From positions 1 through 64,000 of the forward strand of contig JARGPI010000017.1 in the NCBI GenBank assembly GCA_029213005.1: a stretch of 64,000 nucleotides of DNA, read 5' to 3'. Position 1 is the first letter of the stretch. Every line of letters begins with the position of its first letter. The position numbers were made by a program, and so were the translations under genes. Shown here piece after piece: positions 38,815-48,400 of the stretch. Below the pieces are notes generated by a model that was not told the DNA's origin, made no database searches, and saw only the letters and a program-made list of their open reading frames with translations. The stretch is from Verrucomicrobiales bacterium. GTDB taxonomy: Bacteria; Verrucomicrobiota; Verrucomicrobiia; Verrucomicrobiales; DEV007.

Positions 38815-41415
38815 ATGAAGCTCTCAACGCGAATTTTGATCATGGTGGCGGCGCTTGCCGCCCCCCTGTCTACTCTGCACGCCCAGCGAACCGCGACTCC
38901 AGCGGATAAGATCCGCCTGCCGGAAGGGTTTAAAATTGAACTGCTATACTCGGTTCCCCGTGATACACAAGGCTCTTGGGTCGCCATGTGTGAGGACGAT
39001 AATGGTCGGTTCATCGTAAGTGATCAATACGGCGGTCTCTACCGGTTTCCGGTCCCTGCTGCCGGGGAGGTGCTCGATCCGGCATCAATAGAGAAAATCA
39101 CTTTTTCCGAAGACGCCCCTCCGGTAAAAAAGGGGAAGGGCAAAAAAGATGCCCCGGCCAAGGAGGCGGTCCCGATGATGAAGGACGGGTTGCTGAATAT
39201 CGGGCATGCGCAGGGGCTTTGCTATGCCTTTGACAGTCTTTATGTCGTCGTAAATTCGCGGAGCAGTTCAACGGGTTCCGGAGTGTTCCGGTTGATTGAT
39301 ACCGATGGCGATGATCAGTTCGATAAACTGGTCACCATTAAAAAGCTCGACGCCACAGGTGGCGAGCACGGTCCTCACGCGATTTTACCTGCTCCGGATG
39401 GCAAGCATCTCTATGTCGTGATGGGCAATCAAACCGCGCTCCCGGCGGATTATACTCACTCCCGCGTGCCGGAACTGTGGGCGGAAGATCAACTGCTGCC
39501 CTCTCTCCAGCATTTTATGGTGGGCGTGGAAGCGCCTCGCGGCCACATCGCCCAGATCGATCCCGAAGGTAAGACCTGGGAGATTCTCGCGACTGGTTTC
39601 CGGAATCAGTACGATGCAGCGGTTAATCGGGAAGGGGAACTCTTCACCTATGATGCTGACATGGAATGGGATCTTAACACTCCCTGGTATCGTCCGACAC
39701 GGATCAATCATGTAGTCGATGGTGCCGACTTTGGTTGGCGCACCGGTTCCGGGAAATTTATGGAATACTGCAGTGATACTTTTGGCACTGCGGTCGATAT
39801 CGGTCCCGGTTCACCTACCGGAGTGACTTTTGGATACGGCGCGAAGTTTCCAGCCAAATACCAAAATGCATTTTTTGTCTGCGACTGGTCCTACGGAAAA
39901 CTCTATGCCGTTCACCTCGAAGAAAAGGGTTCGACCTACTCGGGGTATTTCGAAGAATTCGCCGGAGCGCAGCCGCTTCCACTCACCGATATATTGATCA
40001 ATCAAAACGATGGAGCGATGTATTTTACAGTTGGGGGACGCCGGGTTCAGTCCGGTCTCTACCGGGTTACTTATACCGGATCGGAATCAATCGAGCCGGT
40101 GCCAACGCAACCGCAAATGTCGGAGAAAAGAGAACAACGTCGTGAGCTGGAAGCGTTTCTCCAGCAGGGCGCTCCCGAGGCAACTGCCGGGGACTTAGAC
40201 CGGATCTGGAGTTCGCTGGCGTCATCTGATCGCGGAATCCGTCATGCGGCACGAGCTGCGCTGGAAAAGCAGCCTGTAAAAAATTGGAAGGGGCGCCTCG
40301 CCAGTGAGGAGGATGTCCGCATCTCTTCGATAGCGATGATCGCTCTGGCCCGTGCCGGTGGCAAAAGTTCTACAGCAGCCGTTCTGGAAAAAGCGACGGA
40401 AATTGATTACGCGTCGCTAAAGGATCGACAAATCCGGTTGGATGTTCTCCGGGGAATCACGCTGGCACTGACACGTGGCGGGCAGCCGTCTGCTAAGCTG
40501 AAGGAGAAGTTGATTGGAACGCTCGATCCTGTGTATCCGGCTCAAACCCCGGAGGAGAATCGTGATATCTCCGCCATTATGGCGTATCTCAAAGCGCCGT
40601 CAGCCGTCGAAAAAGGCATGGCACTGCTCGCTGGTGCTTCCGGACAGGAGGAGGAAATCGGATATGCGCTTAATCTGCGATACCTGAAAAGCGGGTGGAC
40701 GCCCGAGCTCCGGAAAGACTATATGAAATGGTTTGTCCGGGCGGGCGGTTACAAGGGCGGAGCGCGTCTCGGGAACTACCTTGCCGATATCAAAAATCAC
40801 GCAGTGGCTTCGATACCAAAATCGGAGATGACTGATGAACTCACCGCCATTATTAAAACCGAACCGGCGGAAAACGATCCTCAGTTTACGGCGGAACCTC
40901 GCAGTTTTGTAAAGATGTGGAAGATGGAGGAGCTTACCGGTCTGCTCGGTGCAGGTCTTGAGGGAAATAGAGATTTCAAAAACGGTCGGCAAATGTTCGG
41001 CGCGGGGACCTGCTATGTCTGTCATCGGTTTAATAACGAAGGTGGCGCGGTTGGTCCCGATCTCACGGCGGCAGGAGGTAAGTTCAGCCCTCACGATTTG
41101 TTGGAGGCGATTATCGATCCCGGTAAGGAAATCAGTGATCAGTATGGAGCCAGTATCTTCAAGCTGAAAGATGGATCACAAGTCAGCGGCCGGATTATGA
41201 ATATGAAAGAGGATTCCTACTGGATCAATACGGATATGATGGCCCCCAGCACGATCACCAAGGTTGATGCCGGGCAGATCGAATCGATTGAGGCGTCGCC
41301 AGTTTCGATGATGCCTCCGGGGCTTTTGGCCACTATGACCGAAGATGATATTCTCGACCTGTTGGCCTATTTGATCTCAGGCGGCAACCCGGATCACGAA
41401 TTGTTTGTGAACTGA
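38815..41415 (+). CDS. PVC-type membrane-bound dehydrogenase with C-terminal haem domain
   Basis: An 866-residue exported protein. After a signal peptide (LHAQ), residues about 25-430 form a beta-propeller of the kind found in PVC pyrroloquinoline-quinone-like dehydrogenases (RLPEGFKIELLYSVP, GEHGPHAI, TYDADMEWD). A helical middle region with HEAT-like repeats spans about 440-700. The C-terminus carries a c-type haem motif, CYVCH (733-737), and GPDLTAAGGKFSPHDLLEAIIDP, the usual signature of this family's haem-binding domain. Its electrons would go to periplasmic carriers; the substrate, probably a sugar or alcohol, is unknown. Clustered with sulfatase and phosphoesterase genes. Confidence 0.9.
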   Translation: MKLSTRILIMVAALAAPLSTLHAQRTATPADKIRLPEGFKIELLYSVPRDTQGSWVAMCEDDNGRFIVSDQYGGLYRFPVPAAGEVLDPASIEKITFSEDAPPVKKGKGKKDAPAKEAVPMMKDGLLNIGHAQGLCYAFDSLYVVVNSRSSSTGSGVFRLIDTDGDDQFDKLVTIKKLDATGGEHGPHAILPAPDGKHLYVVMGNQTALPADYTHSRVPELWAEDQLLPSLQHFMVGVEAPRGHIAQIDPEGKTWEILATGFRNQYDAAVNREGELFTYDADMEWDLNTPWYRPTRINHVVDGADFGWRTGSGKFMEYCSDTFGTAVDIGPGSPTGVTFGYGAKFPAKYQNAFFVCDWSYGKLYAVHLEEKGSTYSGYFEEFAGAQPLPLTDILINQNDGAMYFTVGGRRVQSGLYRVTYTGSESIEPVPTQPQMSEKREQRRELEAFLQQGAPEATAGDLDRIWSSLASSDRGIRHAARAALEKQPVKNWKGRLASEEDVRISSIAMIALARAGGKSSTAAVLEKATEIDYASLKDRQIRLDVLRGITLALTRGGQPSAKLKEKLIGTLDPVYPAQTPEENRDISAIMAYLKAPSAVEKGMALLAGASGQEEEIGYALNLRYLKSGWTPELRKDYMKWFVRAGGYKGGARLGNYLADIKNHAVASIPKSEMTDELTAIIKTEPAENDPQFTAEPRSFVKMWKMEELTGLLGAGLEGNRDFKNGRQMFGAGTCYVCHRFNNEGGAVGPDLTAAGGKFSPHDLLEAIIDPGKEISDQYGASIFKLKDGSQVSGRIMNMKEDSYWINTDMMAPSTITKVDAGQIESIEASPVSMMPPGLLATMTEDDILDLLAYLISGGNPDHELFVN

Positions 41416-41482
41416 GGCCCGCCCGTAAAGGGTATTGATCGCGGTATTTGACGATATCGCGGTTAACCCTCAAGGTTTTGCC

Positions 41483-42388
41483 ATGCCAGTGTCACTTTAT
41501 CCCAAATCTCGTCGGTCATTTCTCAAGACCGGATCATTAGCCACGCTATCATCGGCGTTTGCGCTTCAGGCTCAGGATGCGGCACCCTGGTATGCTCTGA
41601 TGTCAGATACTCATATTGATGCGGATCCGATGAAAGAGGCGCGGGGCGCTGTCATGGGAGATAACTTGCGTGCCGTGGTGGATGAGATTTTAAAAGAGCC
41701 GACCAAACCGGAATTTGCTCTGATCAATGGGGATTGCGCCTACCTGAAAGGGCTCAAAGAAGACTACGCAACCTTGCGTCCGCTGGTTCAACCGCTTCTG
41801 GACGCCGGGGTGCCGGTTCACCTCACGATGGGGAATCACGACGACCGGGGACCGTTTTTTGAGTTGTTTCCCGAAGCAAATGCTGATGCCGAAACGGTGA
41901 AAGATCGCCATATCACTGTGATCGAATCAAAAGATGCCAACTGGATTCTCATCGATACCCTACAAATCGTAAACAACGTGACGGGTGAAATAGGTCAGGA
42001 ACAGCGCGAATGGATTTCAGCGACGATTGATGATCTGGGAGACAAACCGGTCATACTGGTGGGGCATCATTACCTGCAGCCTATGCCCGAGGGGGCGACT
42101 GAGAGAATCAGTGGGTTGGCTGATACTGCCGAATTTATGGGGATTCTTGAGTCAAAGCCACAGATCAAAGCCTATATATACGGGCATTCCCACAGCTATG
42201 GTTTTAAAGAAGTCAGTGGAGGGATTCATTTAATCAATCAGCCACCCGTTGCCTATGTCTTCAACCAATCCCGCCCGAATGGATGGCTGCGGGCGGAATT
42301 GTCAGGCGATTCGCTAAGTTTGAAGCTCAACACTTTGGATAAAGCTCACGAATTGAGTGGGGACACGAAAATGCTGTCGTGGAGGTAG
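41483..42388 (+). CDS. Exported metallophosphoesterase with Tat-like signal
   Basis: A 301-residue protein starting MPVSLYPKSRRSFLKTG, an Arg-Arg-x-F-L-K Tat-type motif, with ATG 41483 chosen because it opens this signal. The calcineurin-type metal sites are MSDTHID, NGDCAY, GNHDDRG, GHHYL and GHSHSYG. It would hydrolyse phosphodiesters or phosphomonoesters outside the cytoplasm after folding with its metals. It ends the strand-plus run of ADH, sulfatase, dehydrogenase and phosphoesterase. Substrate not assignable. Confidence 0.85.
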   Translation: MPVSLYPKSRRSFLKTGSLATLSSAFALQAQDAAPWYALMSDTHIDADPMKEARGAVMGDNLRAVVDEILKEPTKPEFALINGDCAYLKGLKEDYATLRPLVQPLLDAGVPVHLTMGNHDDRGPFFELFPEANADAETVKDRHITVIESKDANWILIDTLQIVNNVTGEIGQEQREWISATIDDLGDKPVILVGHHYLQPMPEGATERISGLADTAEFMGILESKPQIKAYIYGHSHSYGFKEVSGGIHLINQPPVAYVFNQSRPNGWLRAELSGDSLSLKLNTLDKAHELSGDTKMLSWR

Positions 42389-42446
42389 CCAGGGCTTTTC
42401 GATCATTGGCACGGTATGTAACCGGCATTGTTTAGTTCGTGTGTGT

Positions 42447-42530
42447 GTGATGCGGACACTCTTGTCCGCATACTTCCAGGCCTCAAGCGGGAAGCGTTTC
42501 AGGGTATGCGGACAAGAGTGTCCGCATCAC
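42447..42530. repeat. REPIN-like long inverted repeat
   Basis: Two 27-bp arms, 42447-42473 and 42504-42530, are perfect reverse complements separated by a 30-nt loop. Each arm is also a palindrome (ATGCGGACA, 4-nt centre, TGTCCGCAT), so each half can fold alone and the whole can form a long hairpin. It sits between convergent genes (phosphoesterase and SGNH hydrolase). This is the REP-in-inverted-pair architecture; no transposase gene is in the window. Confidence 0.9.
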
Positions 42531-42630
42531 GGAGCGGCGGCATCCCATTGCTAAGGTTTCGGGCCTGAAAGGGGACTTTTGAATGCGGGCGATCCCTAGT
42601 GACGATACTAAACGGCCCACCCGGAGGTAA

Positions 42631-43332
42631 CTACGGTTTCGTAGGAAGAGATTCGCTAATGCTTTCCGAGACCTTCGTTGCGAGAAGGTCTCTTCCGGGA
42701 TCGTTGTAGTGAACATCGTTGGTTCCCTTTTGATACTCTGCTCTCTTATCTCCGATCACTGAGTAGAGATCGTTAATTTTGACGCCGTGCTTTTTCATTA
42801 CGGCGATCGCGGCGTCATTAAAACGTTGGGCGCGGTCTTCGCTCACGATAATCTTTACTTTTTTCTCCGGTCCGGTGCAGGGCGGAGTTGTCAGACCGAA
42901 GATCAGGGTTGCTCCGGTTTTCCTCAGTTGAGTCACTATGCTGTCAAGGCTCGCAGCGTAGGACTCCGGAGTTGCCTTCGGATCCTGGCTCCATCCGTAC
43001 CAATCCCAGAGACCAAAATTGAAATGGATGACATCCCACTCTGAATCACCCATCCAATCCATGATGTGCTTCTTCCCGTAGGCAGACCAGCGACAATTGG
43101 TCTTCGGGCGGTGAACATTTGCCGTTCCGTCCAGGGTCCGCCGAACTCGCGGGGTGTATCCAATTGAAATCGAATCGCCGATAATCAGCACCCGGGGTAG
43201 CTCGGGATTATCGACAGGATTGGCGTAGGCATGAAGGAAAGGATCGTTTTGCGGGGCTTTATTTTGGCCGAATGCCGGAACCACGAAAAGAAGGGTACAA
43301 ACGGCGCTTAAAGGGCGCAGAATCGAATTCAT
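42631..43332 (-). CDS. SGNH/GDSL-family hydrolase
   Basis: A 233-residue exported esterase-like protein. A hydrophobic N-terminus ends FGQN; the nucleophile block is IGDSISIGYTP with the GDS serine near residue 53; the C-terminal Asp-His dyad is in NDVHYN. The family covers carbohydrate acetylesterases, lysophospholipases and rhamnogalacturonan acetylesterases; deacetylation of glycans fits its neighbourhood of sulfatases and sialidases. No Shine-Dalgarno is visible at the ATG 43332. It converges with the phosphoesterase, with the REPIN-like repeat between, and is divergent from the inverse autotransporter. Confidence 0.85.
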   Translation of the reverse strand: MNSILRPLSAVCTLLFVVPAFGQNKAPQNDPFLHAYANPVDNPELPRVLIIGDSISIGYTPRVRRTLDGTANVHRPKTNCRWSAYGKKHIMDWMGDSEWDVIHFNFGLWDWYGWSQDPKATPESYAASLDSIVTQLRKTGATLIFGLTTPPCTGPEKKVKIIVSEDRAQRFNDAAIAVMKKHGVKINDLYSVIGDKRAEYQKGTNDVHYNDPGRDLLATKVSESISESLPTKP

Positions 43333-43411
43333 GAAAGTTATTAATGAGACTTTTTAAAGAGCAAGGGTTGACTACCGGCTTCTCTGAAGCATTGGTAGCT
43401 CAACGTTTCGT

Positions 43412-45472
43412 ATGTTTGCCTTCATTTTCAACCATTTATGCCGATGGTTTTGCCTTTCCTTGATGCTTTTTTTGCTCGGAATTGGGGTGCTTGGCGCAGC
43501 TGAAGAGTCAGAATTTGAATTTTCAGATCTGGATAAATGGCATTCCACCTTGAATGCGGAATTTAAGACCGGGTCCCGTCACATCGGGCAATTGGGCTTT
43601 GTGATGCCGCTTCACCAGGATGAAACTTCGATGTTCTTTTTCGATTTTCGCGGATGGGTGGACGATTTGGAAGATGAAGAATACAACGCCGGACTGGCTT
43701 ACCGGAAGGTGCTGGATGACAAAATCGTAGGAGTTTATGCGTTTTTTGATCGTCACTTTTCCGATCTCTCGCGGAACAAATTTGATCAAATCACAGTAGG
43801 GGCGGAGATATTGGGAGAGGTATGGGATCACCGGATTAATGCTTACATTCCCACGGACAGGGATGGGAAAAGCACGGGGCGGGGCGATCTCTCCATTATT
43901 CGAAATCGGCTGTATGTGAGCGGTATCGAGGAGCGAGCCTACGGGGGGATGGATTATGAAGCCGGCAAACTGTTGAAGTGTTTTGGAACTAACGGGAACG
44001 AAGTGAGGGCTTATGGCGGGGCTTTTTACTTTAACAATGACGCGGCTTTGTACGAAGCGATCGCCGGACCCCGCTTGCGGCTCGAAATGCGATTGTTTGA
44101 CACCCCGATGCTCGGTGAGGGATCCCGGGTGACGATTTCCGGGGAAGTGACGTGGGATAAAGTGAGAGAAACTAGAGGCTTTGCGGGGATTGGCTTTCAA
44201 ATTCCGCTCGGGAAATTTGGAAAACCCGGAGGTTTCAGCGATACCCCCTTCGGCCCCGGAGAGGGCTACCGCAGCCTGAGTCGTCTGGAGCGTCGCATGC
44301 TGGATCCGATTGTTCGCGATATAGATATTGTAACGAATCGCAGTGGTGGCGAACTGGTAAACGATGCTGAAGGAGATCCCCTTTTTGTGACAGGTGGTAA
44401 TCTGAGCGTTGACGGTGCCATCTCGAAAGCGGGACGGAACGGAACCGCGATTGTCAGTGGGGATTATGTAACAGTAGGGAATCACCAGCTGCTAAATGGT
44501 CAGCGATTAGCCGGTGGTGACAGTATTCAGACAATTATCGGGACGACAACGGGACGGCAAATCACTATGCGGTTACCCGGTTCCCGTGGCAGGATCAGGG
44601 GAACCAGTTCAGCCAACCGGGTCGTAGAGTTGGCTGATAATACGATCGTGGACAGCTTACACATTCAGGGTGGCGTCAATGGTATCGGTAGTGGGGGCTC
44701 TGTCAGTAATGTGACGATTATTAACAACAGGGTAACCGGTGCCTTCGGTGGTAGTGTGGGTATTACCGGAGGAGGGATCGGAATTGCCGGGACATTCACC
44801 GGGTTGATTGCGAACAATACTTTTTCAGGAAATGAGGGGAACGGTTTATTTGTCGGAGTGAATGATGGAATCATTTCCAACAACCTGTCCACTCTTAATG
44901 GCGATGATGGACTGGAAATCGGGACAGATAACAATGGTTTGATTGCTCATAACCGTGTCATAAATAATGGCGGTGATGGGATAGAAGTCGAGGGTGATAA
45001 CAACGGGATTATCAGAAATAACTTCGTGTCCATGACCGGTGAAAACGGTATTGAAGTGGGCGACACCAACTTTGGACAGGTATCGGGCAATATCGTAATG
45101 CGATCGGATGATGACGGTTTGGATTTTTTCGATAACAGCGGAGTTATCAGCGGGAATACTGTGCTTCACGCCGGTGACGATGGATTGGATTTAGACGGTG
45201 AAAACCGCGGGACGATCAGTGACAACACGGTGAAACATAGCGACGAGGATGGATTCAGCATTGGCGTTAATAATGGCGTTGTTACGGGTAATACGTCTTT
45301 AGTTAATGTATCCAACGGATTTAACTTCGGTTTAAACTTTAGCTTTATTACTTTCAATACAGCAACTTCCAATGGGCTGTCTGGGATATTGGTTAGCGGT
45401 CAAGGTGGGGCGGCGACTACCTTTAATAATATCAGTTCGGGGAATGGTCGGCCGGACATTTTTAGTCCTTAA
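43412..45472 (+). CDS. Inverse autotransporter with beta-helix passenger
   Basis: A 686-residue outer-membrane protein of the intimin/invasin-like (type Ve) architecture. After a signal peptide (residues 1-29) the inverse-autotransporter barrel spans about 40-295, with alternating strands such as VWDHRINAYIPTD, RLYVSGIEERAYGGMDYEAG and FAGIGFQIPLGKFG. A short linker leads to a right-handed beta-helix passenger (about 330-686) built from roughly 22-residue coils rich in Asn/Asp/Gly, for example NNNGLIAHNRVINNGGDGIEVEGD. Its likely role is adhesion or glycan binding at the surface. It has no chaperone partner nearby. The stop overlaps the convergent sialidase gene by 11 bp. Confidence 0.85.
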   Translation: MFAFIFNHLCRWFCLSLMLFLLGIGVLGAAEESEFEFSDLDKWHSTLNAEFKTGSRHIGQLGFVMPLHQDETSMFFFDFRGWVDDLEDEEYNAGLAYRKVLDDKIVGVYAFFDRHFSDLSRNKFDQITVGAEILGEVWDHRINAYIPTDRDGKSTGRGDLSIIRNRLYVSGIEERAYGGMDYEAGKLLKCFGTNGNEVRAYGGAFYFNNDAALYEAIAGPRLRLEMRLFDTPMLGEGSRVTISGEVTWDKVRETRGFAGIGFQIPLGKFGKPGGFSDTPFGPGEGYRSLSRLERRMLDPIVRDIDIVTNRSGGELVNDAEGDPLFVTGGNLSVDGAISKAGRNGTAIVSGDYVTVGNHQLLNGQRLAGGDSIQTIIGTTTGRQITMRLPGSRGRIRGTSSANRVVELADNTIVDSLHIQGGVNGIGSGGSVSNVTIINNRVTGAFGGSVGITGGGIGIAGTFTGLIANNTFSGNEGNGLFVGVNDGIISNNLSTLNGDDGLEIGTDNNGLIAHNRVINNGGDGIEVEGDNNGIIRNNFVSMTGENGIEVGDTNFGQVSGNIVMRSDDDGLDFFDNSGVISGNTVLHAGDDGLDLDGENRGTISDNTVKHSDEDGFSIGVNNGVVTGNTSLVNVSNGFNFGLNFSFITFNTATSNGLSGILVSGQGGAATTFNNISSGNGRPDIFSP

Positions 45473-48400
45473 TTCCGAGAAAGTGTTCGAAAAAGGCAAG
45501 GAGAACTGCGTTTGATTCGGGGGTGGGAGAGTGGTCTGGGCGATTGCTCATACCAACCCGATTCTGGAAGCCCAGTTCAGAATTGAGGGTGACGAGATGA
45601 TTGAGAGCCTTCCACTGTTCGGGTGGGTCGACGGCTCCGCCTGAGACGAAAAACGGTCTGGGGGCGAGCAGGGAATGCAGTTCATGTAGATCACGGCCTT
45701 CTTCGATGAGTTGAAGGTATACCCCTTGAGCCGGGTTTTCTTCCGTGATGATACCCCTCTTCCGCCACGGGGTGGGGTGCCAGCCGAGATACCAGGGTTC
45801 CCAGTAGTTCACACTGGGGTGACTGTTAAACATGATTCCCGGATCTGACACTGCCACCGCAGCAAATTTTTCATAGAGAGCTCCGGCGAACAATGCCCAT
45901 TTCCCTCCGTAAGAGTGGCCTGTGATTCCGATTCTGCTCGAATCAACTTCGGGGCGGGCGGCGAGAACCTGCCAGGCATTCGCGGCGGCGTAACTGAGGG
46001 CGGAAAGCCCTTCCATTTCGGCCTTTTCCCTATTCGGATAGTAAAGCGAGTAGGTTTTGTTATTTGTCGTTTCGGTAGTTCCAAGCGAGAGGGTGACAAA
46101 TCCTTTCCGGGTCAATTGCAAAGCAAAATCACGATCCTTTTTCGTATCGTTATGTAGGCCTATCGCAGTTTCCGGTTCGTAGTAGACAGTTACGACAGCC
46201 GGGCTTTGCTTCGCGCCGTCCGGAACCAGAAGGTAGGCGGTCGTGGTTTGGTCGGGTAGCCAGTCGAACTGAAGTTTGTATTGCGTGAAAGATTCCCGAC
46301 GGGTCGTTTCGAGGATGGTGACTTCCGGTTGCTCTATCAATGGCGGCCATTTCCCGATTCGTTCCATCCATTCCGCTTTGATTTGTTTCCTACGGGCTGG
46401 CCAGTCGATTTTTTTGTCCCCCCGGGGAGACTGGTAATTGCCGAAATCGTTTTGGAATTTCGAAGGAACCGAAAAGTAGGGCTCGAGAGTTTTCCAGGTT
46501 TGGGAGGCCTGTTTCAAATTCTGAGAGAGCGCGAGTTTATTGGGTTGGCTCCATCGGATGCGGGCAACGAGTTGATCGCCTTTGGCTTCACGTCTGGGCA
46601 TCCATTCCCCGGTTGTAACCCAGGATTCTTCGGGGCTGATGTTGGTCACATGGAAGTTGCCCATCAAAGCCACGTCATCGGGCTGGTTGATGCCGTCGCC
46701 CACGAGGGGGAGAACCACTTTTTCGCTGTCGCGAATCAGGCAGAGCCGCTCCGGATCGACCTGTGCCATCCAGAGCGGGGCGCGCCATCGAATTACTTTT
46801 TCGTTACTTTTGTCTTTCCGGGTATAGACGAGAAACAGTCCCTCTGAGTGAGTGAGCCAGTTCTGTTGAGTGGTAGACATGGTGAGTGGTTCTCCGTCGT
46901 CCCACGACCATGCGGTTTTTTCTCTATAGTTGATGCCATCGTCGCTGACTGCGGCATAGCCCCGGTCATCTTCCGCTCGGATTGTCATATAGAAGCGGTC
47001 CCGGAACCGGGTTACGGATGGCTCAAGCAGACCCCGGCCCACTTCGTTTTTAAGTGGGGGGCCGACTTCGGCAATGTTCAATGTTTCGCCGTCAAAGGTA
47101 CACCTGACACCGGCTACCATCCGGTTATTTGATTCGGGCCCGAAAGTGAATGCCATGATGATATCACCATTTGGCATCACAACTCGTTGACCGCAGTTAT
47201 TCGAGTAGATAAAACTCCCGCGGGGATCGTCCCATTTCAGTATTTTCCGGTCCGACCAGGTGCCGTCCGGTTTCCGAACGGCATATACCGGATAGCGGGG
47301 GAGTTGGTCACCTTTGGAGAAGCGGGGACCTTTGTAAAAGACGACATGTCCGAGGGCGAGCACGGTGCCGGTTTTGGGGTGATACTGTGGTGTGACATCA
47401 CAAACTCCGGCCTGGAGTCCTTCGTGTTCGGGAACGGGGTCCCGGCCCAGAGAGGCTACGGGCTCAGGGGGGCTCCAGTTTTTTCCAGAATCGGTAGTCT
47501 TCGACCAATTGACCGGGCCGAAGTAATCGGAGCCTCCGATTTCCTGGAGGTTCATCAATATACCTTCCCCGGGGACAACGCAGGCGCGAGGATGAAACCA
47601 GGTGGTCCCCGTGCCGTCGCGATTGGATCTCACGACCTCTTTAGTGATCGATTCGATGAGTGCGGGCTCGGCAAATTTCCATTTTGCCGATCGTAAAACG
47701 GCGTTGGGAGAGTCCTTCAGTTTTTCGTACCAGACGGTGAGAAAGGTTCCTTCGGTTTCCAGTTCGACGGTGGAGGGGTAGCCGAGGTCTCCGCCGGCTC
47801 CATCGTCGGATATAAGTAGTGGTTCCGACCAGTTTTCGCCTTCATCTTTGGAGACCCGGGCCTGCACTCCGTAGGTACGGGTCCGGTGGCCGTAGGTCAT
47901 GAGTAGATCCCCGTTCCGAAGCCGGTTTAAAAATGAAGGCAGGCCCCAGACTCCGATTGAGTGGGGAGTGGTCCAGGTTTTTCCGCCATCGGTTGATTCG
48001 CTTTGCAGCGTTTCACCCTTGTGCTGAGGGTTGTGATTTCGAATTTGGACGATGATTTTTCCGCTATCACATTCCACAGCATGTAGTTCGTGATAGTTGG
48101 CAAAGGCATCACCTTCGCGGGTGGGGATTTCGGCGAGCCAGGTCCAGGTCTTGCCATCGTCTTTGGATTCGCATACGCCGATTCTTTTTTCCTCTTCCCA
48201 TAGTTCTTTGCCGGCATAGAGGAGGCGACCATCCTTTAGTTGGATCGGTCCGTGGGGACTGTTTACTATAGTATGGATTCGCTCCGACCAGGTGACTCCC
48301 CCGTCCGTTGAGCGAAGAGCCCATTCGCCCAGTTCCGCTTTTCGGGCTTTGTCATCCGGGAGCCGGTTGTGTGCCGCCATCCAGGCGGTGTCGTCGGTTT

